52,834 bases of DNA from DASQFU01 sp035632955. Its GTDB lineage: Bacteria; Eisenbacteria; RBG-16-71-46. This document shows, one piece after another, positions 33,383 through 42,318 of this stretch. Below the pieces are notes generated by a model. That model was not told the DNA's origin. It worked only from the letters and a program-made list of their open reading frames with translations, and ran no database searches. The stretch's first letter is position 1; each line of letters begins with the position of its first letter. A program made the translations under genes and the position numbers. The stretch is from contig DASQFU010000076.1 of the NCBI GenBank assembly GCA_035632955.1, positions 1 to 52,834 on the forward strand. Direction: 5' to 3'.

Positions 33383-33410
33383 CGACCGAAGGCCACTGGG
33401 CCTTCGGTCG
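33383..33410. terminator. Strong hairpin downstream of the OmpA/TSP3 gene
   Basis: A perfect 12-bp stem (CGACCGAAGGCC / GGCCTTCGGTCG) with a 4-base loop ACTG lies between the 3' end of the OmpA-family gene and the start of the M20 gene. No T run follows on either strand, so it would be a non-canonical terminator or an mRNA-stabilising end. Confidence 0.5.
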
Positions 33411-33444
33411 CCTGCCGATGCGGGTCGCTCGATCCGGACGCCGG

Positions 33445-35010
33445 CTAGTTCCTCGTCGTGTCGGGCTCGGACGGAGTCGACTGCGTCGTGTCGGGCGCAG
33501 CCGGCGGGGGCTGCACCGGCGTGGTCGGCGGAGTTGTCGGCGCCGGCCGCGGCGCGTCGCCCTTCTGCAGCAACCGCCGGCGCTCCACCTCGCGTTTCAA
33601 CACGTCCTTGTTCTGCACCACGAACTCCACGCGCCGGTTCTTCGACATGTTGAGCGTGTTCGTGTTCGGCACCAGGGGCCGCGACTCGCCGTAGCCCCGC
33701 ACTGAGAACTGGTCGGCCTTGAGGTTCGGGAACTTGTTCGTCAGGTACGCGAGCACCGACTTCGCGCGCGCTTCGCTCAAACGCTGGTTGTAAGCATTCG
33801 ATCCCCGGGAGTCGGTGTGGCCGCCGATCTCCATCCGCAGCTCCGGCCACTTGCCGAGCACGGCGCCGACGCCGTCCAGAGAGCCAAAGCTCTCCGGCAT
33901 GATGTCGGCCTTCGCGGTCTCGAAGTTGACGTCCGAGAGCCGGATCATGCCGGTGTCGAGCAGCTCGGTCTCGCGATCGATGACCTGAATCGGGCAACCG
34001 TCGGCCTCCACGCGCAGCCCCGGCCCCGTATCCGGACATTTGTCGACGCCATCGCAGACGCCGTCGTTGTCGGCGTCCTTCGGGCAGCCGCGCTCGTCGA
34101 CCTGACAGCCCGCCGGCGTGCCCTCGCATTGATCGACGCCGTCGAAGACGCCGTCCTTGTCGGTGTCCACCGGGCAGCCGCGGGCGTCCACGGTTGCGCC
34201 CTTCGGCGTGTCGGCGCACTGATCGACGCCGTCGTAGACGCCGTCCTGATCCGCATCGCTCGGGCAGCCGCGCACATCCACGGTCGCCCCCTTCGGCGTG
34301 TTCGCGCATTGATCGATGCCGTCGAACACGCCGTCGCCGTCGCTGTCGGCCGGGCAACCATCGGTGTTGACGGTGGCGCCCTTCGGCGTATCCGGGCACT
34401 GGTCCTTACGGTCAGGCACGCCGTCGCCATCGGTGTCGCGCGGCCTGGCGCCGAGCGCGAACGTGAGGCCGCCGCCGAGCACGATCGTGCTCGTCAGGGG
34501 ACTCGTGACGTCGTCCTTGGGGAGCCATGAGAGGTTGCGCGCCTCGAGACGGAGCCCGATCACGTCGGTGAGCCACAACCGCACGCCGCCGCCGAACTCG
34601 ACGTTGCCCTGATCGAGCGCGTCGCCGCCGCCGGAAGGCTTGAGCTGGCTGGCGCCGCCTCCCACGAACACGAACGGGCCGCCGTAGCGACCCGACCACG
34701 GCGTCAGCATCACGTTGAGCGAGCCGTGATAGAAGTCGACGTCCTCGCCGGCGGGAATGTCCTGGGCGGTGGGCGTGAACCCGCCCGCCAGCTCCAGGCC
34801 GAGCCACGAGTTCATCTGGTAGCCCAACCGGGCGCCGACATAGAGGTCGTCGGTCAGTGAGCCGCTGCCCGCGTAGCCGTCGCCGTCGAAGATCGTGAAC
34901 CCGCCGAACGGCGTGAGCCCGAAATGCGATCCCACCGGCTCGGCGCCGAGCGGTTGGGACGCGAGCAGCACGACCAGCGCTGCCACCGAAATCACGAGAG
35001 GCTTGCGCAT
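33445..35010 (-). CDS. OmpA-family outer-membrane protein with thrombospondin type 3 repeats
   Basis: Protein of 521 residues with a signal peptide (LVISVAALVVLLASQPLGA). Residues of about 25-190 form an eight-strand OmpA-like barrel (FGGFTIFDGDGYAGSG to TIVLGGGLTFALGA). Next come about five TSP3 calcium-binding repeats of the form DxDxDGVxDGxDxCxxTPxGxxVDxxGCP, then an OmpA C-terminal peptidoglycan-binding domain with VNFETAKADIMPES and IGGHTDSRGSNAYNQRLSEARA. The end is a Pro/Thr tail (TTPPTTPVQPPPAAPDTTQ). It anchors the outer membrane to the cell wall. AGGAGG four bases before ATG 35010 fixes the start. Confidence 0.93.
   Translation of the reverse strand: MRKPLVISVAALVVLLASQPLGAEPVGSHFGLTPFGGFTIFDGDGYAGSGSLTDDLYVGARLGYQMNSWLGLELAGGFTPTAQDIPAGEDVDFYHGSLNVMLTPWSGRYGGPFVFVGGGASQLKPSGGGDALDQGNVEFGGGVRLWLTDVIGLRLEARNLSWLPKDDVTSPLTSTIVLGGGLTFALGARPRDTDGDGVPDRKDQCPDTPKGATVNTDGCPADSDGDGVFDGIDQCANTPKGATVDVRGCPSDADQDGVYDGVDQCADTPKGATVDARGCPVDTDKDGVFDGVDQCEGTPAGCQVDERGCPKDADNDGVCDGVDKCPDTGPGLRVEADGCPIQVIDRETELLDTGMIRLSDVNFETAKADIMPESFGSLDGVGAVLGKWPELRMEIGGHTDSRGSNAYNQRLSEARAKSVLAYLTNKFPNLKADQFSVRGYGESRPLVPNTNTLNMSKNRRVEFVVQNKDVLKREVERRRLLQKGDAPRPAPTTPPTTPVQPPPAAPDTTQSTPSEPDTTRN
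33990..34440 (-). repeat. TSP3 repeat array inside the OmpA-family gene
   Basis: Five tandem units of about 30-35 residues, each with a DxDxDG calcium loop and two cysteines (DTDGDGVPDRKDQCPDTPKG, DSDGDGVFDGIDQCANTPKG and similar). At DNA level the units keep GTCGACGCC/CCGTC blocks but are diverged. The fourth unit lacks one acidic loop position (DQCEGTPAGCQVDERGCP). Confidence 0.75.
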
Positions 35011-35148
35011 ACGACCTCCTTGTCCGATGCACGTCCCGACCCGTGACGCGGCCGGGCCAATGGGTTTCGAGAAGCGGATGGAGTCTGCGACGCGGAGGAC
35101 CATAGCCGCCGACGCGGGTCGGGGCAAGCGAGGCTGCGGCCCGAGGGA

Positions 35149-37026
35149 TTAGAACGTCGTCTGCAGGTGCAGGAAGCCCTTGTCATGCACGAGCCAGACC
35201 TCGTAGGGCTCGGGGTCGATCTCGACCCCCTCGACGCCCTGGATCGTGACGCGGCCGAAGCGCATCGCGAGCCCGAAGTAAGCGCGCGACTCGTTGCGCG
35301 TGCCGTAGCTCGGAAACCGGGCGGTCCCGCTTTGGGCGACGGTGATGCGGTCGAACAGGCCGCCCACGCGGGCGCTGATCGTCGGGTTGAGCGCGTAGGA
35401 CGCGTCGAGCTGGAGCAGACGGTCCACGGCCGCGAACGCGCCCGGGCCGAGCGGAGCGCCGACGCCTTGATCCCGCTCCTGATAGAGCCAGCGTAGCTCG
35501 GCCGTAAGGCGCGGGACGAGTTCGCGCCCCGCGGCCACCTCGCCGGCCCACTTGCGGCGGAAGTTCCGAGCGTCGCCGCTCGATCGATCGATGGGCACGT
35601 CGCTGCTCGCGGCCTGATGGTTCACGCCGCGCGCTTCCCAGTCGATTCCGAACGCGCGCGCCTCGACCGCCATGAACCCGAGCGTTCCCCACAACGTCTC
35701 GAGGCGCGTGACGCCGCCAGCCTGCAGAGGCGCGACGCTCTTCCGCGACGGGGTCAGGTAACGCCCGCCAAGCTCGACCCGGACGCGCTGGCCACGGTGC
35801 ACGAACCGCAAACCCGGCTCGTAGGGATGGCGCTCGTAGGGCTCGGACAGCTCGCCGACGCGCGTCTGCCGGAACGCCCACAGGTTGTTGAACATGTCCT
35901 CGAACGTGAACGCGGTCTGGAGCTGGAACGCCGACGTGTCGGCGCCGAAGTCCCAGGTCAGCGCCAGATCCTGCCGGCTCTTGTCGAACAGCGGGCGAAA
36001 CATGAAGCCGGGGGTGCCCCAGCCAGTCGGGAATTGAAATGAGAAGTCGAGGAAGTCGTAGGACGCATTGTCGCTTTCGGACTGGCGCAGATCGAGTCCC
36101 ATACGCGCGCGCATGCCGAGTGGGGCGCGCAGCTTGAGATCGGTGTCGATGAACCACTGGCCGGACGTCAGGCAGCCTTGCGAGGTCCGGATCGCTTGCG
36201 GGGCGCGCTCCCATTCCGAGCGCCACGACCGCGGGAGCCGCAGCAGCATGTGGTCGAGCAGGCTCTCGTCGTCTTCCTCCTGGGCTTCGACGTCGAACGT
36301 GGAGAACTCCTCGGTCCCGGCGCGCGCCAGGTCGGCGCCCGGTGACGCGAGTCCCGCGAGCCCGAGCCCGCCGATCAAGGCCCCAGTCTTGACGGTCGCA
36401 CCGACCCTCTTCACGAACTCTCGCGCGCGCTTCGTGAGCTGGTCGAACTTTCCCGCCGCGACGAGCTTCGCATCGCACAGCGCGGCGCCGAGCCCGATCG
36501 CGACACAGCCGGCCTCGAGGAACGGTCCGACGTTGTCGAGATTCGTTCCGCCGGCGGCCAGCATCGGCACGTCGGGCAACGGATCGCGAATCACGCGGAT
36601 GTAGTCGGGGCCGCCCGCCACTCCGACGGGATAGACCTTGATCAGATGGGCGCCCGCGGAGCGCGCGGTCAGGATCTCCGTGGTCGTGTACGCGCCCGGG
36701 CAGTACAGCACGCCGGCTTGGAGCGCGATGCGCGCGACCTCGTAGGACAGGTTCGGCGCGATGATGAACTCGGCACCGGCGGCGATCGCGTCGTGAGCCT
36801 GATCGGCGGTCAAGACGGTGCCCGCTCCGACCGTCAGGTCGGGCCGGCCCGCGATCTCGGCGATCGCCTGCGCCGCCCCCGGGACGGTAAACGTGATCTC
36901 GAGCATCGTGACGCCGCCCTCGGCGATCGCGTTGGCCGCCCCCAGGGCGGCGGCGGTCGAGCCGGCACGGATGGCGGCCACCAGCTTGCGCTCTCGGAGC
37001 TCGGTCAGCGCTCGGGGTTCGTTCAC
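35149..37026 (-). CDS. KDPG/KHG aldolase joined in one frame to an outer-membrane beta-barrel protein
   Basis: A single open frame of 625 codons from GTG 37026. Residues 1 to about 204 are a complete 2-keto-3-deoxy-6-phosphogluconate aldolase: Glu43 in MLEITF, Schiff-base Lys130 in HLIKVYP and phosphate loop LAAGGTNLDN. From residue 205 the frame continues as a textbook export signal (MKRVGATVKTGALIGGLGLA, then GLASPGADLARA, if GTG 36414 is used as start), then about 390 residues of amphipathic strands ending LHLQTTF, the C-terminal Phe typical of outer-membrane barrels. A signal peptide in the middle of a cytosolic enzyme fusion makes no topological sense. Either two genes lost the stop between them, or the barrel is made from the internal GTG. 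Confidence 0.8.
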   Translation of the reverse strand: MNEPRALTELRERKLVAAIRAGSTAAALGAANAIAEGGVTMLEITFTVPGAAQAIAEIAGRPDLTVGAGTVLTADQAHDAIAAGAEFIIAPNLSYEVARIALQAGVLYCPGAYTTTEILTARSAGAHLIKVYPVGVAGGPDYIRVIRDPLPDVPMLAAGGTNLDNVGPFLEAGCVAIGLGAALCDAKLVAAGKFDQLTKRAREFVKRVGATVKTGALIGGLGLAGLASPGADLARAGTEEFSTFDVEAQEEDDESLLDHMLLRLPRSWRSEWERAPQAIRTSQGCLTSGQWFIDTDLKLRAPLGMRARMGLDLRQSESDNASYDFLDFSFQFPTGWGTPGFMFRPLFDKSRQDLALTWDFGADTSAFQLQTAFTFEDMFNNLWAFRQTRVGELSEPYERHPYEPGLRFVHRGQRVRVELGGRYLTPSRKSVAPLQAGGVTRLETLWGTLGFMAVEARAFGIDWEARGVNHQAASSDVPIDRSSGDARNFRRKWAGEVAAGRELVPRLTAELRWLYQERDQGVGAPLGPGAFAAVDRLLQLDASYALNPTISARVGGLFDRITVAQSGTARFPSYGTRNESRAYFGLAMRFGRVTIQGVEGVEIDPEPYEVWLVHDKGFLHLQTTF

Positions 37027-37028
37027 GG

Positions 37029-37049
37029 GAGTCCTCCGGCGGAGGACTC
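37029..37049 (-). promoter_or_regulatory. Hairpin that masks the Shine-Dalgarno of the aldolase/barrel gene
   Basis: On the minus strand GAGTCCTCC and GGAGGACTC form a perfect 9-bp stem with a GCC loop, ending two bases before the GTG start at 37026. The right arm contains the GGAGGA ribosome binding site and the left arm is its exact anti-sequence. This is the layout of a translational switch (thermometer, ligand or protein controlled), though no further aptamer was recognised. Confidence 0.6.
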
Positions 37050-37231
37050 TAGGGATGGCTCCACCGAGCGGCAAGCGCGAACGGCCGAACGCGAACCCTC
37101 GGGTTGGAACGGACGCGCGCGTGCGATGTTCCATTCGACGGTCCTCGATGCTGCCTTAGTCGCGACGCAGACCTTCGGCGAACGGCCGAAGCTTGCCTCG
37201 AGAGCGGCGCCTTATGCAGTATCGACTCTCT

Positions 37232-39793
37232 ATGTCCCGGCCTCCATCCCGCCGCCCGCGGCGCCTCGCGCTCGCGATCCTCACCGGCGCGCTGGTTGTG
37301 ATGGCCGCCGCTTGGGTCGCGCTGACGATTGTGCTTCCGCCCGCGCGCGTGCAGGAGATCGTCCGCCGGCAGGTCTCGACCGCGCTCGCGCGCGAGGTGC
37401 GGTTCGCGGGCGCCTCGGTCGGCATCCTGCCGCTGGTGCGCTTGACGGTGCGCGAGCCGGCGCTCGCCGAGCCCGGTGGCTTCGGACGCGGCGCCGCGTT
37501 CCAGGCCCGCTCGCTCCATCTCGATCTCGACGCCTGGGCGTTGCTGCGAGGAAGGACGGTGGTGCGGCGGCTGGTGTTCGACGAGCCGTCACTGCACCTG
37601 GTGCTGCGCGAGGATGGCACCACCAACCTCGACAGCCTCGCGAGGTCGGTCGAGTCGGGGCGCGCTGCGCGCAAGCCGATGGACTTCGACGTCCGCGAGC
37701 TCGCGATTCGCAACGGCCGGATCCTCGTGGACGATCTTCCGGCGCGCCGGCGAACGACGTTCGGAATCGAGAGCAAGCTGGAGCTCTCGAGTGCCCAGAG
37801 CGGAACGCGGTTCGCCACGTCGGGGACCACCACGCTCTCCGAGCTCGCGATCGGGGCGCTGTCGGCGTCGCGGCGCTCGGAGCTGAATCAGGGACTCGCG
37901 AAGCTGCGTTGGCGGATCGAGCATCGCGGTGTCTTCGATCAAACGCGCAAGCGTCTCGCCCTCGAACGGCTGACGGTGGCGCTGGGCGCGGCCGAAGTGC
38001 GCTTGGAAGGCGTCGTCGACGAGCCGGGACCGAAGGCGAACCTGGCGTTGCGTGTGCGGGGGAATCGCGTTGACCTCGGCGACGTGCTCGATTACCTGGC
38101 GGTGGCCGATGCAAAAGCGCTGCGGGACATCCAGGGCGACGGCGAGCTGGAATTCGATCTCACCGTGCGCGGCCGGCTCGCGCCCGGCCGGCTGCCGGCC
38201 ATCACCGGGCACCTGCGCGTCGCGCGCGGATCGTTCCGGTATCCCGGCGCGCCCGCCGGCGTGGAGGGCCTCGCCTTTCATGCGCGGTTCGCGCCCGACT
38301 CGTTGCGGATTCCGGATCTGCGCGCCCGCGTCTCCGGCCAGCCGGTGCAAGCGCAGCTCGCGGTCACGCGCTTCGCCGATCCCTGGGTGGTGTTCGCGGT
38401 GCAGGGCGACGTCGATCTCGCGGTGATCGGGCCGCTGGTGGCGCCCAAAGACACGAAGCTCGGCGGCCATGCGGCGTTGAACGTGAGCGGCCGCGGGCGC
38501 TCCAGGGATCCCGGCAGCGTCGCGCTCGCCGGTCGCGCGCGGCTGCGCGGAGTCACGGTCGAATCGAAGCAGCTCCCGAAGCGGATCGAGCGCCTGGAGG
38601 GCGACATCCAGTTCTCGCCGCAGCGCGCCGAGGTCTCCGGGCTCAGCGCTCGCGCTGGACGTTCGTCGTTCACGCTCGACGCCACCGTCACGCGTCCACT
38701 GGCACTGCTCGCGAACCCCAAGCCGGAATCGGGTGAGCCGGTGCCGCCCGCGGGCGTCGACTTCTCGCTGCGCTCGCCCTACCTCGACTTGAAGGAGCTG
38801 CTGCCCGCGACGCCGGGCGCTCCACTGGTTCCGAACGCGACCGGCGGGGGCCGCGTGGAAATCGCACAGCTCAAGAACCAGAAGCTCGATGTCGCCGACG
38901 TGCTCGCGCGCGTCACGCTCGAGCCCGGCATCGTCTCGGTGCCGGAGTTCACGCTGCAGGGTTACGGCGGCACGGTCGCGGGCAACGCGCGCATCGACCT
39001 CACCAATCCCAAACAGCCCGACTTCTCCTTTAAAGCGGAGGCCCAGAAGGTGCAGGCCGGCGACGTGCTCGCAACCTGGACGGGTGCGAAGGACTTCGTG
39101 CGCGGCGTGCTCGACATGGACATCAATCTCTCGGGCGAGGGCGCCGACCGGAACGCCGTCCTGGGCACGCTGACCGCGGCCGGCCTCGCGCTGTTCGCGG
39201 ACGGTCAGATCGGCCCCGGTCCTGTGCTCGAAGGCATCGCGCGCGCGACGCGGATCGAGAAGATCAAGGACCTGCGGTTCAAGGATCTGAAGTTGCCGTT
39301 CCGGGTCGAGCGCGGGCGCGTCATCACCGACGAGGCGACGATCGACGGTCCCTACGGAAAGTGGGTGACTTCGGGCGGCGTCAGCTTCGAAGGCGCCCTC
39401 GACTATGCGGTCAGCATCACACTGTCGCCCGAAGTCGTGGATCGGCTCGGCGGCCGGGCGTCCGCGGCAGCGATGGCGCTCGCGGACGGAAAGGGAAACC
39501 TGCTACTCGATCTGCGCGTGACCGGAACCGCGAAGTCTCCGCGCGTGGCGCTGGATGGAGCGTCGATGCGCAACCGTCTGCTTGGCAAGGCGTCCGATGC
39601 GCTCGAAGAGCAGAAGCAGAAGCTTCAGGACGAGCTGCGGGCGGCGCTCGAGGCGCGCGAGAAGGCAGTCCGGGACAGCGTGCGCGGCGAGCTCGACCGC
39701 AGGAAGAAGGCGCTCGAGGACAGCCTCAAGCGCCGGGCGCGCGACATCCTGCAGGGATTCTTCCGCGAGCCCAAGGACACGACGGGCCCTTAG
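37232..39793 (+). CDS. AsmA-like protein (periplasm-spanning lipid-transport family)
   Basis: Protein of about 853 residues with one N-terminal membrane anchor (LALAILTGALVVMAAAWVALTIVLP), then a long beta-rich repeated region of the AsmA/TamB/YhdP type: ALAREVRFAGASVGILP, the N-terminal chorein-like opening, and several GGRVEIAQLKNQKLDVADVL-like strands. The C-terminal AsmA_2 block is VRGVLDMDINLSGEGADRNA. The last 60 residues are a Lys/Glu coiled coil (EEQKQKLQDELRAALEARE). Family members bridge inner and outer membranes for phospholipid movement. ATG 37214 and 37232 are both possible; 37232 is directly followed by the basic residues expected before the anchor. Confidence 0.85.
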   Translation: MSRPPSRRPRRLALAILTGALVVMAAAWVALTIVLPPARVQEIVRRQVSTALAREVRFAGASVGILPLVRLTVREPALAEPGGFGRGAAFQARSLHLDLDAWALLRGRTVVRRLVFDEPSLHLVLREDGTTNLDSLARSVESGRAARKPMDFDVRELAIRNGRILVDDLPARRRTTFGIESKLELSSAQSGTRFATSGTTTLSELAIGALSASRRSELNQGLAKLRWRIEHRGVFDQTRKRLALERLTVALGAAEVRLEGVVDEPGPKANLALRVRGNRVDLGDVLDYLAVADAKALRDIQGDGELEFDLTVRGRLAPGRLPAITGHLRVARGSFRYPGAPAGVEGLAFHARFAPDSLRIPDLRARVSGQPVQAQLAVTRFADPWVVFAVQGDVDLAVIGPLVAPKDTKLGGHAALNVSGRGRSRDPGSVALAGRARLRGVTVESKQLPKRIERLEGDIQFSPQRAEVSGLSARAGRSSFTLDATVTRPLALLANPKPESGEPVPPAGVDFSLRSPYLDLKELLPATPGAPLVPNATGGGRVEIAQLKNQKLDVADVLARVTLEPGIVSVPEFTLQGYGGTVAGNARIDLTNPKQPDFSFKAEAQKVQAGDVLATWTGAKDFVRGVLDMDINLSGEGADRNAVLGTLTAAGLALFADGQIGPGPVLEGIARATRIEKIKDLRFKDLKLPFRVERGRVITDEATIDGPYGKWVTSGGVSFEGALDYAVSITLSPEVVDRLGGRASAAAMALADGKGNLLLDLRVTGTAKSPRVALDGASMRNRLLGKASDALEEQKQKLQDELRAALEAREKAVRDSVRGELDRRKKALEDSLKRRARDILQGFFREPKDTTGP

Positions 39794-39837
39794 CGTTTCC
39801 TCTCAACGGCGCCCGCCCGCGCGGAGCATCGCGGTCC

Positions 39838-41187
39838 TCAGTTCTTCCAGAGCCGATGCCACCACTTCATGCGATCTTCCGGCGCGCTCCAGTCGGCGGC
39901 GACGACCATCTTGCCGCGGATGCGGTCCATGCTCCAGCCGGTGAGCGTCGCGAGATTTTCGGCCCGCTGCGCGCGCTGCTCGCGCAGCTTGGAGCGGTAG
40001 GTCTCTGCGGCGGGACAGTCTTCGGTGCCCTTCCACGGATGGCGGAGAATGTAACGGCCCTGGAAGTTCGTCCGATCCGCCGTTTCCTGGAACACCAGAT
40101 CCTCCGGGAAGTGCGCGGCGTCGTAGCGGACGTGAAGCCGGGTCAGGAACACGCTGTTCGGCTGGCCGGGCATGCGCCGCTTCTGCTGGTCGTCGAGCCA
40201 GAACACGCCGAGCTGTTGCAGCTCCTGCTGTGACAACGGCGGCGAAGCGCAGGGATCGCACCAGCCCATGTCCCATGCGTACTCGGTGAACACGACGCTC
40301 ATGTCTTGCTTGCGCACCTGTTCGCCGAACAGCGCGCGATAGAAGTCCGGAAACTCGCCCTTCACGAACTCGGGGATCTCGAGATCCGAGGGCAGCTTCA
40401 CGGTGCGATAGTTGACGGTCTCGACCCGGCCCTTACGCGTGAGCGCGTAGACGAACAGCTCCTGCGGGCCATCGGCGTTCACCATCCCGAGCCGGATCGG
40501 CAGCATGAACTTCGGGCTCTCGTAGGCGACCTGAATCGGGCGCAGGTAGTTGAATCCGAGCTTCTGCTGCTCGGACAGGTTGACCTTGGCGACGAAGAAC
40601 TTCATCCCCTGTTTGAGGTAGCTGCCGAGGACTCGCGATGCACCCTTCGGCACCCGGTAGCCGCTCTTGATCAGCCAGGTCTCGAGGCCGGCGCTTTCCG
40701 TCGCCGAGAGGATCAGGATGTCGTATTCGCCGACCGTGTACTGAGCTTCGATCGTGACGCCGAGCGCGACCTCGCTGGAGCGCCCGCCGCGCACGCTCAG
40801 CCCCTGGAACTGCATCGGCGCTCCCGCCTGCATCTTGTACTCGCCGACCGGGTCCGGACACGGGTTCTCGTCGAAGTACTCGACCAGGCGCGGCGCCGAG
40901 TAGGCGTCGAGATGATCGACGACGGCCTTGTCGCCGACGTGGATCTGGCCCTTCTCGAGCACGGTCGGCACCGGCACGACCACGGCGAACTCCTTGGGCG
41001 CGCCCTGGAAGTCGTTGACCATCGTCATCACGGTCCGGTCTTGGTCGCGCACCAGCACGACTTGCGAGGCGCGATTGAAGAGCTTGGCGTCCCCGCTCGC
41101 GACGTAGAAGCCGCAGAAGCTATGGGCGGCCGAAGGCGGAAGCGCCGCGCACAGCAGCAGGCACGCGCTCGGGATCCAACGTTTCAT
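39838..41187 (-). CDS. DUF2330 domain secreted protein
   Basis: Protein of 449 residues with a signal peptide (IPSACLLLCAALPPSAAHS). The mature N-terminus has the family opening FCGFYVASGDAKLFNRASQ and QVVLVRDQDRTVMTMVNDFQ, followed by FAVVVPVPTVLEKGQI. Conserved cysteines appear at FCGF, NPCPDP, MGWCDPCASPP and TEDCPAAE. No catalytic motif is known for DUF2330. The C-terminal KWWHRLWKN is cationic-aromatic. Its start overlaps the 3' end of the RnfD-like gene by 68 bases, so the two are tightly linked. It probably faces the periplasm with its membrane partner. Confidence 0.88.
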   Translation of the reverse strand: MKRWIPSACLLLCAALPPSAAHSFCGFYVASGDAKLFNRASQVVLVRDQDRTVMTMVNDFQGAPKEFAVVVPVPTVLEKGQIHVGDKAVVDHLDAYSAPRLVEYFDENPCPDPVGEYKMQAGAPMQFQGLSVRGGRSSEVALGVTIEAQYTVGEYDILILSATESAGLETWLIKSGYRVPKGASRVLGSYLKQGMKFFVAKVNLSEQQKLGFNYLRPIQVAYESPKFMLPIRLGMVNADGPQELFVYALTRKGRVETVNYRTVKLPSDLEIPEFVKGEFPDFYRALFGEQVRKQDMSVVFTEYAWDMGWCDPCASPPLSQQELQQLGVFWLDDQQKRRMPGQPNSVFLTRLHVRYDAAHFPEDLVFQETADRTNFQGRYILRHPWKGTEDCPAAETYRSKLREQRAQRAENLATLTGWSMDRIRGKMVVAADWSAPEDRMKWWHRLWKN

Positions 41188-42028
41188 GGCTCGATCCTTT
41201 CTCGGAGATTCGGGACGCCGGACGCCGGGCCCATTGATAGCGCGAGCCTGGCAGCCATCGGTCGATCAGCGGCACGGCGAGCGAGAACACCGCCAGCGAC
41301 CACAGCAGCCCATTGGTGCGATACAGCAGGAACTGAACGCTCGCCGCCCCGGCCGCGACCAGGAACGCGAACAGCATGCGGCCGATCCGCGAATCGGGCG
41401 TGGTCTTGGGGTCGGAGATCATGAAGAAGGTGAACAGCAGGAACGCGCCGTTCTGAACCTGATGGAGCGGGACCGCGAGCGGCTGCCCGAGCCACAGCGC
41501 GCGCGCGAACAGGATGCCGAGGTACGAGACGGCGAACGCGTAGGTCACGTCGCTGCGCGCGGCGCGGTTGACGACCAATCCTCCGAGGCATGCCATCAGG
41601 AAACCGAAGAACGCGACGTTGCCCCACTGGCCGGGCGACACCCACACCTGACCGGTCGCCAGCATCATCGCGACCAATCCGAAGTTGGTCGGATTGAAGA
41701 TGTGCTTGCCGTTCCAGCGCAGCACGAACTTGCTGGCGATGGTGACGAACGCCGTCAGCACCGCCAGCCACAGCGAGTTCGTGCGGAGGAGGAGACACAG
41801 GGAGAGCCCCGAGATCAGGGCGCTCCGGGAATCGAAGGCAGGGAGTTTCCCGAGCTTGCTGCACACGAACTGAGTGGCGAGCACCGTGCCCAGCAGTACC
41901 GCGGCTTGGAGGGGGCGGACCTCGAAGTGCAGTGCGGTGAGCCCGTAGACGAACAGGCCTGCCAGCACCGAGATCTGGTAGATCCGCGGGTCCCGCGGCA
42001 ACTGCAACTTGGGTCTTCGGCCATCCAT
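41120..42028 (-). CDS. Orphan RnfD/NqrB-family membrane protein
   Basis: Protein of 302 residues with about nine hydrophobic helices. The family segment WNGKHIFNPTNFGLVAMML and the later FLLFTFFMISDPKTTPDSR match the NQR2/RnfD/RnfE membrane subunits of sodium- or proton-pumping electron complexes. The covalent FMN threonine region of true RnfD/NqrB was not recognised. No other Rnf/Nqr subunit is nearby; instead the gene overlaps a DUF2330 gene. The start is ATG 42028 (MDGRRPKLQLPRD); the frame is open to ATG 42061. The last about 20 residues lie inside the DUF2330 start region. Confidence 0.85.
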   Translation of the reverse strand: MDGRRPKLQLPRDPRIYQISVLAGLFVYGLTALHFEVRPLQAAVLLGTVLATQFVCSKLGKLPAFDSRSALISGLSLCLLLRTNSLWLAVLTAFVTIASKFVLRWNGKHIFNPTNFGLVAMMLATGQVWVSPGQWGNVAFFGFLMACLGGLVVNRAARSDVTYAFAVSYLGILFARALWLGQPLAVPLHQVQNGAFLLFTFFMISDPKTTPDSRIGRMLFAFLVAAGAASVQFLLYRTNGLLWSLAVFSLAVPLIDRWLPGSRYQWARRPASRISEKGSSHETLDPERVPAAVRGASAFGRP

Positions 42029-42206
42029 CGTTCCATCCCTACGCCGGTCGCTGCATTCCATTCCGGCGTCGCGGGAGGAAAGAAGGGTGGGCCGTGTGGC
42101 CGACCCCGGCGCGGCGCTCGCGCGTCACGGCACAAGGCAAACGACGTGCCCGAGCAACGCGCGAAGGCGCGCATGAAGTTGGCGCGTTGGGCTCGCGCTC
42201 GAAGGT

Positions 42207-42233
42207 GTCACCGGTGACGGAACACCAGGTGAC
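42207..42233. promoter_or_regulatory. Perfect palindrome plus half-site upstream of the RnfD-like/DUF2330 operon
   Basis: GTCACCGGTGAC at 42207-42218 is a perfect 12-bp palindrome, followed nine bases later by another GGTGAC half-site (42228-42233). It lies about 180 bases upstream of the RnfD-like start, in the only long gap here (42029-42318). It could be an operator; no promoter consensus was recognised with it, and no gene was seen in the gap. Confidence 0.35.
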
Positions 42234-42318
42234 GCCTCTACACGGTCAGCAGCGTTCCCCGAGCTTGGCGATGGTTCGGGAACTGGCGGGGCTCGTGGAC
42301 GGAGGTGGCCGAGCGATG

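Noticed and set aside
41120..42028. Part of a full Rnf or Nqr ion-pumping complex
   Set aside because: No other Rnf/Nqr subunit is present within the window; the partner is a DUF2330 gene.
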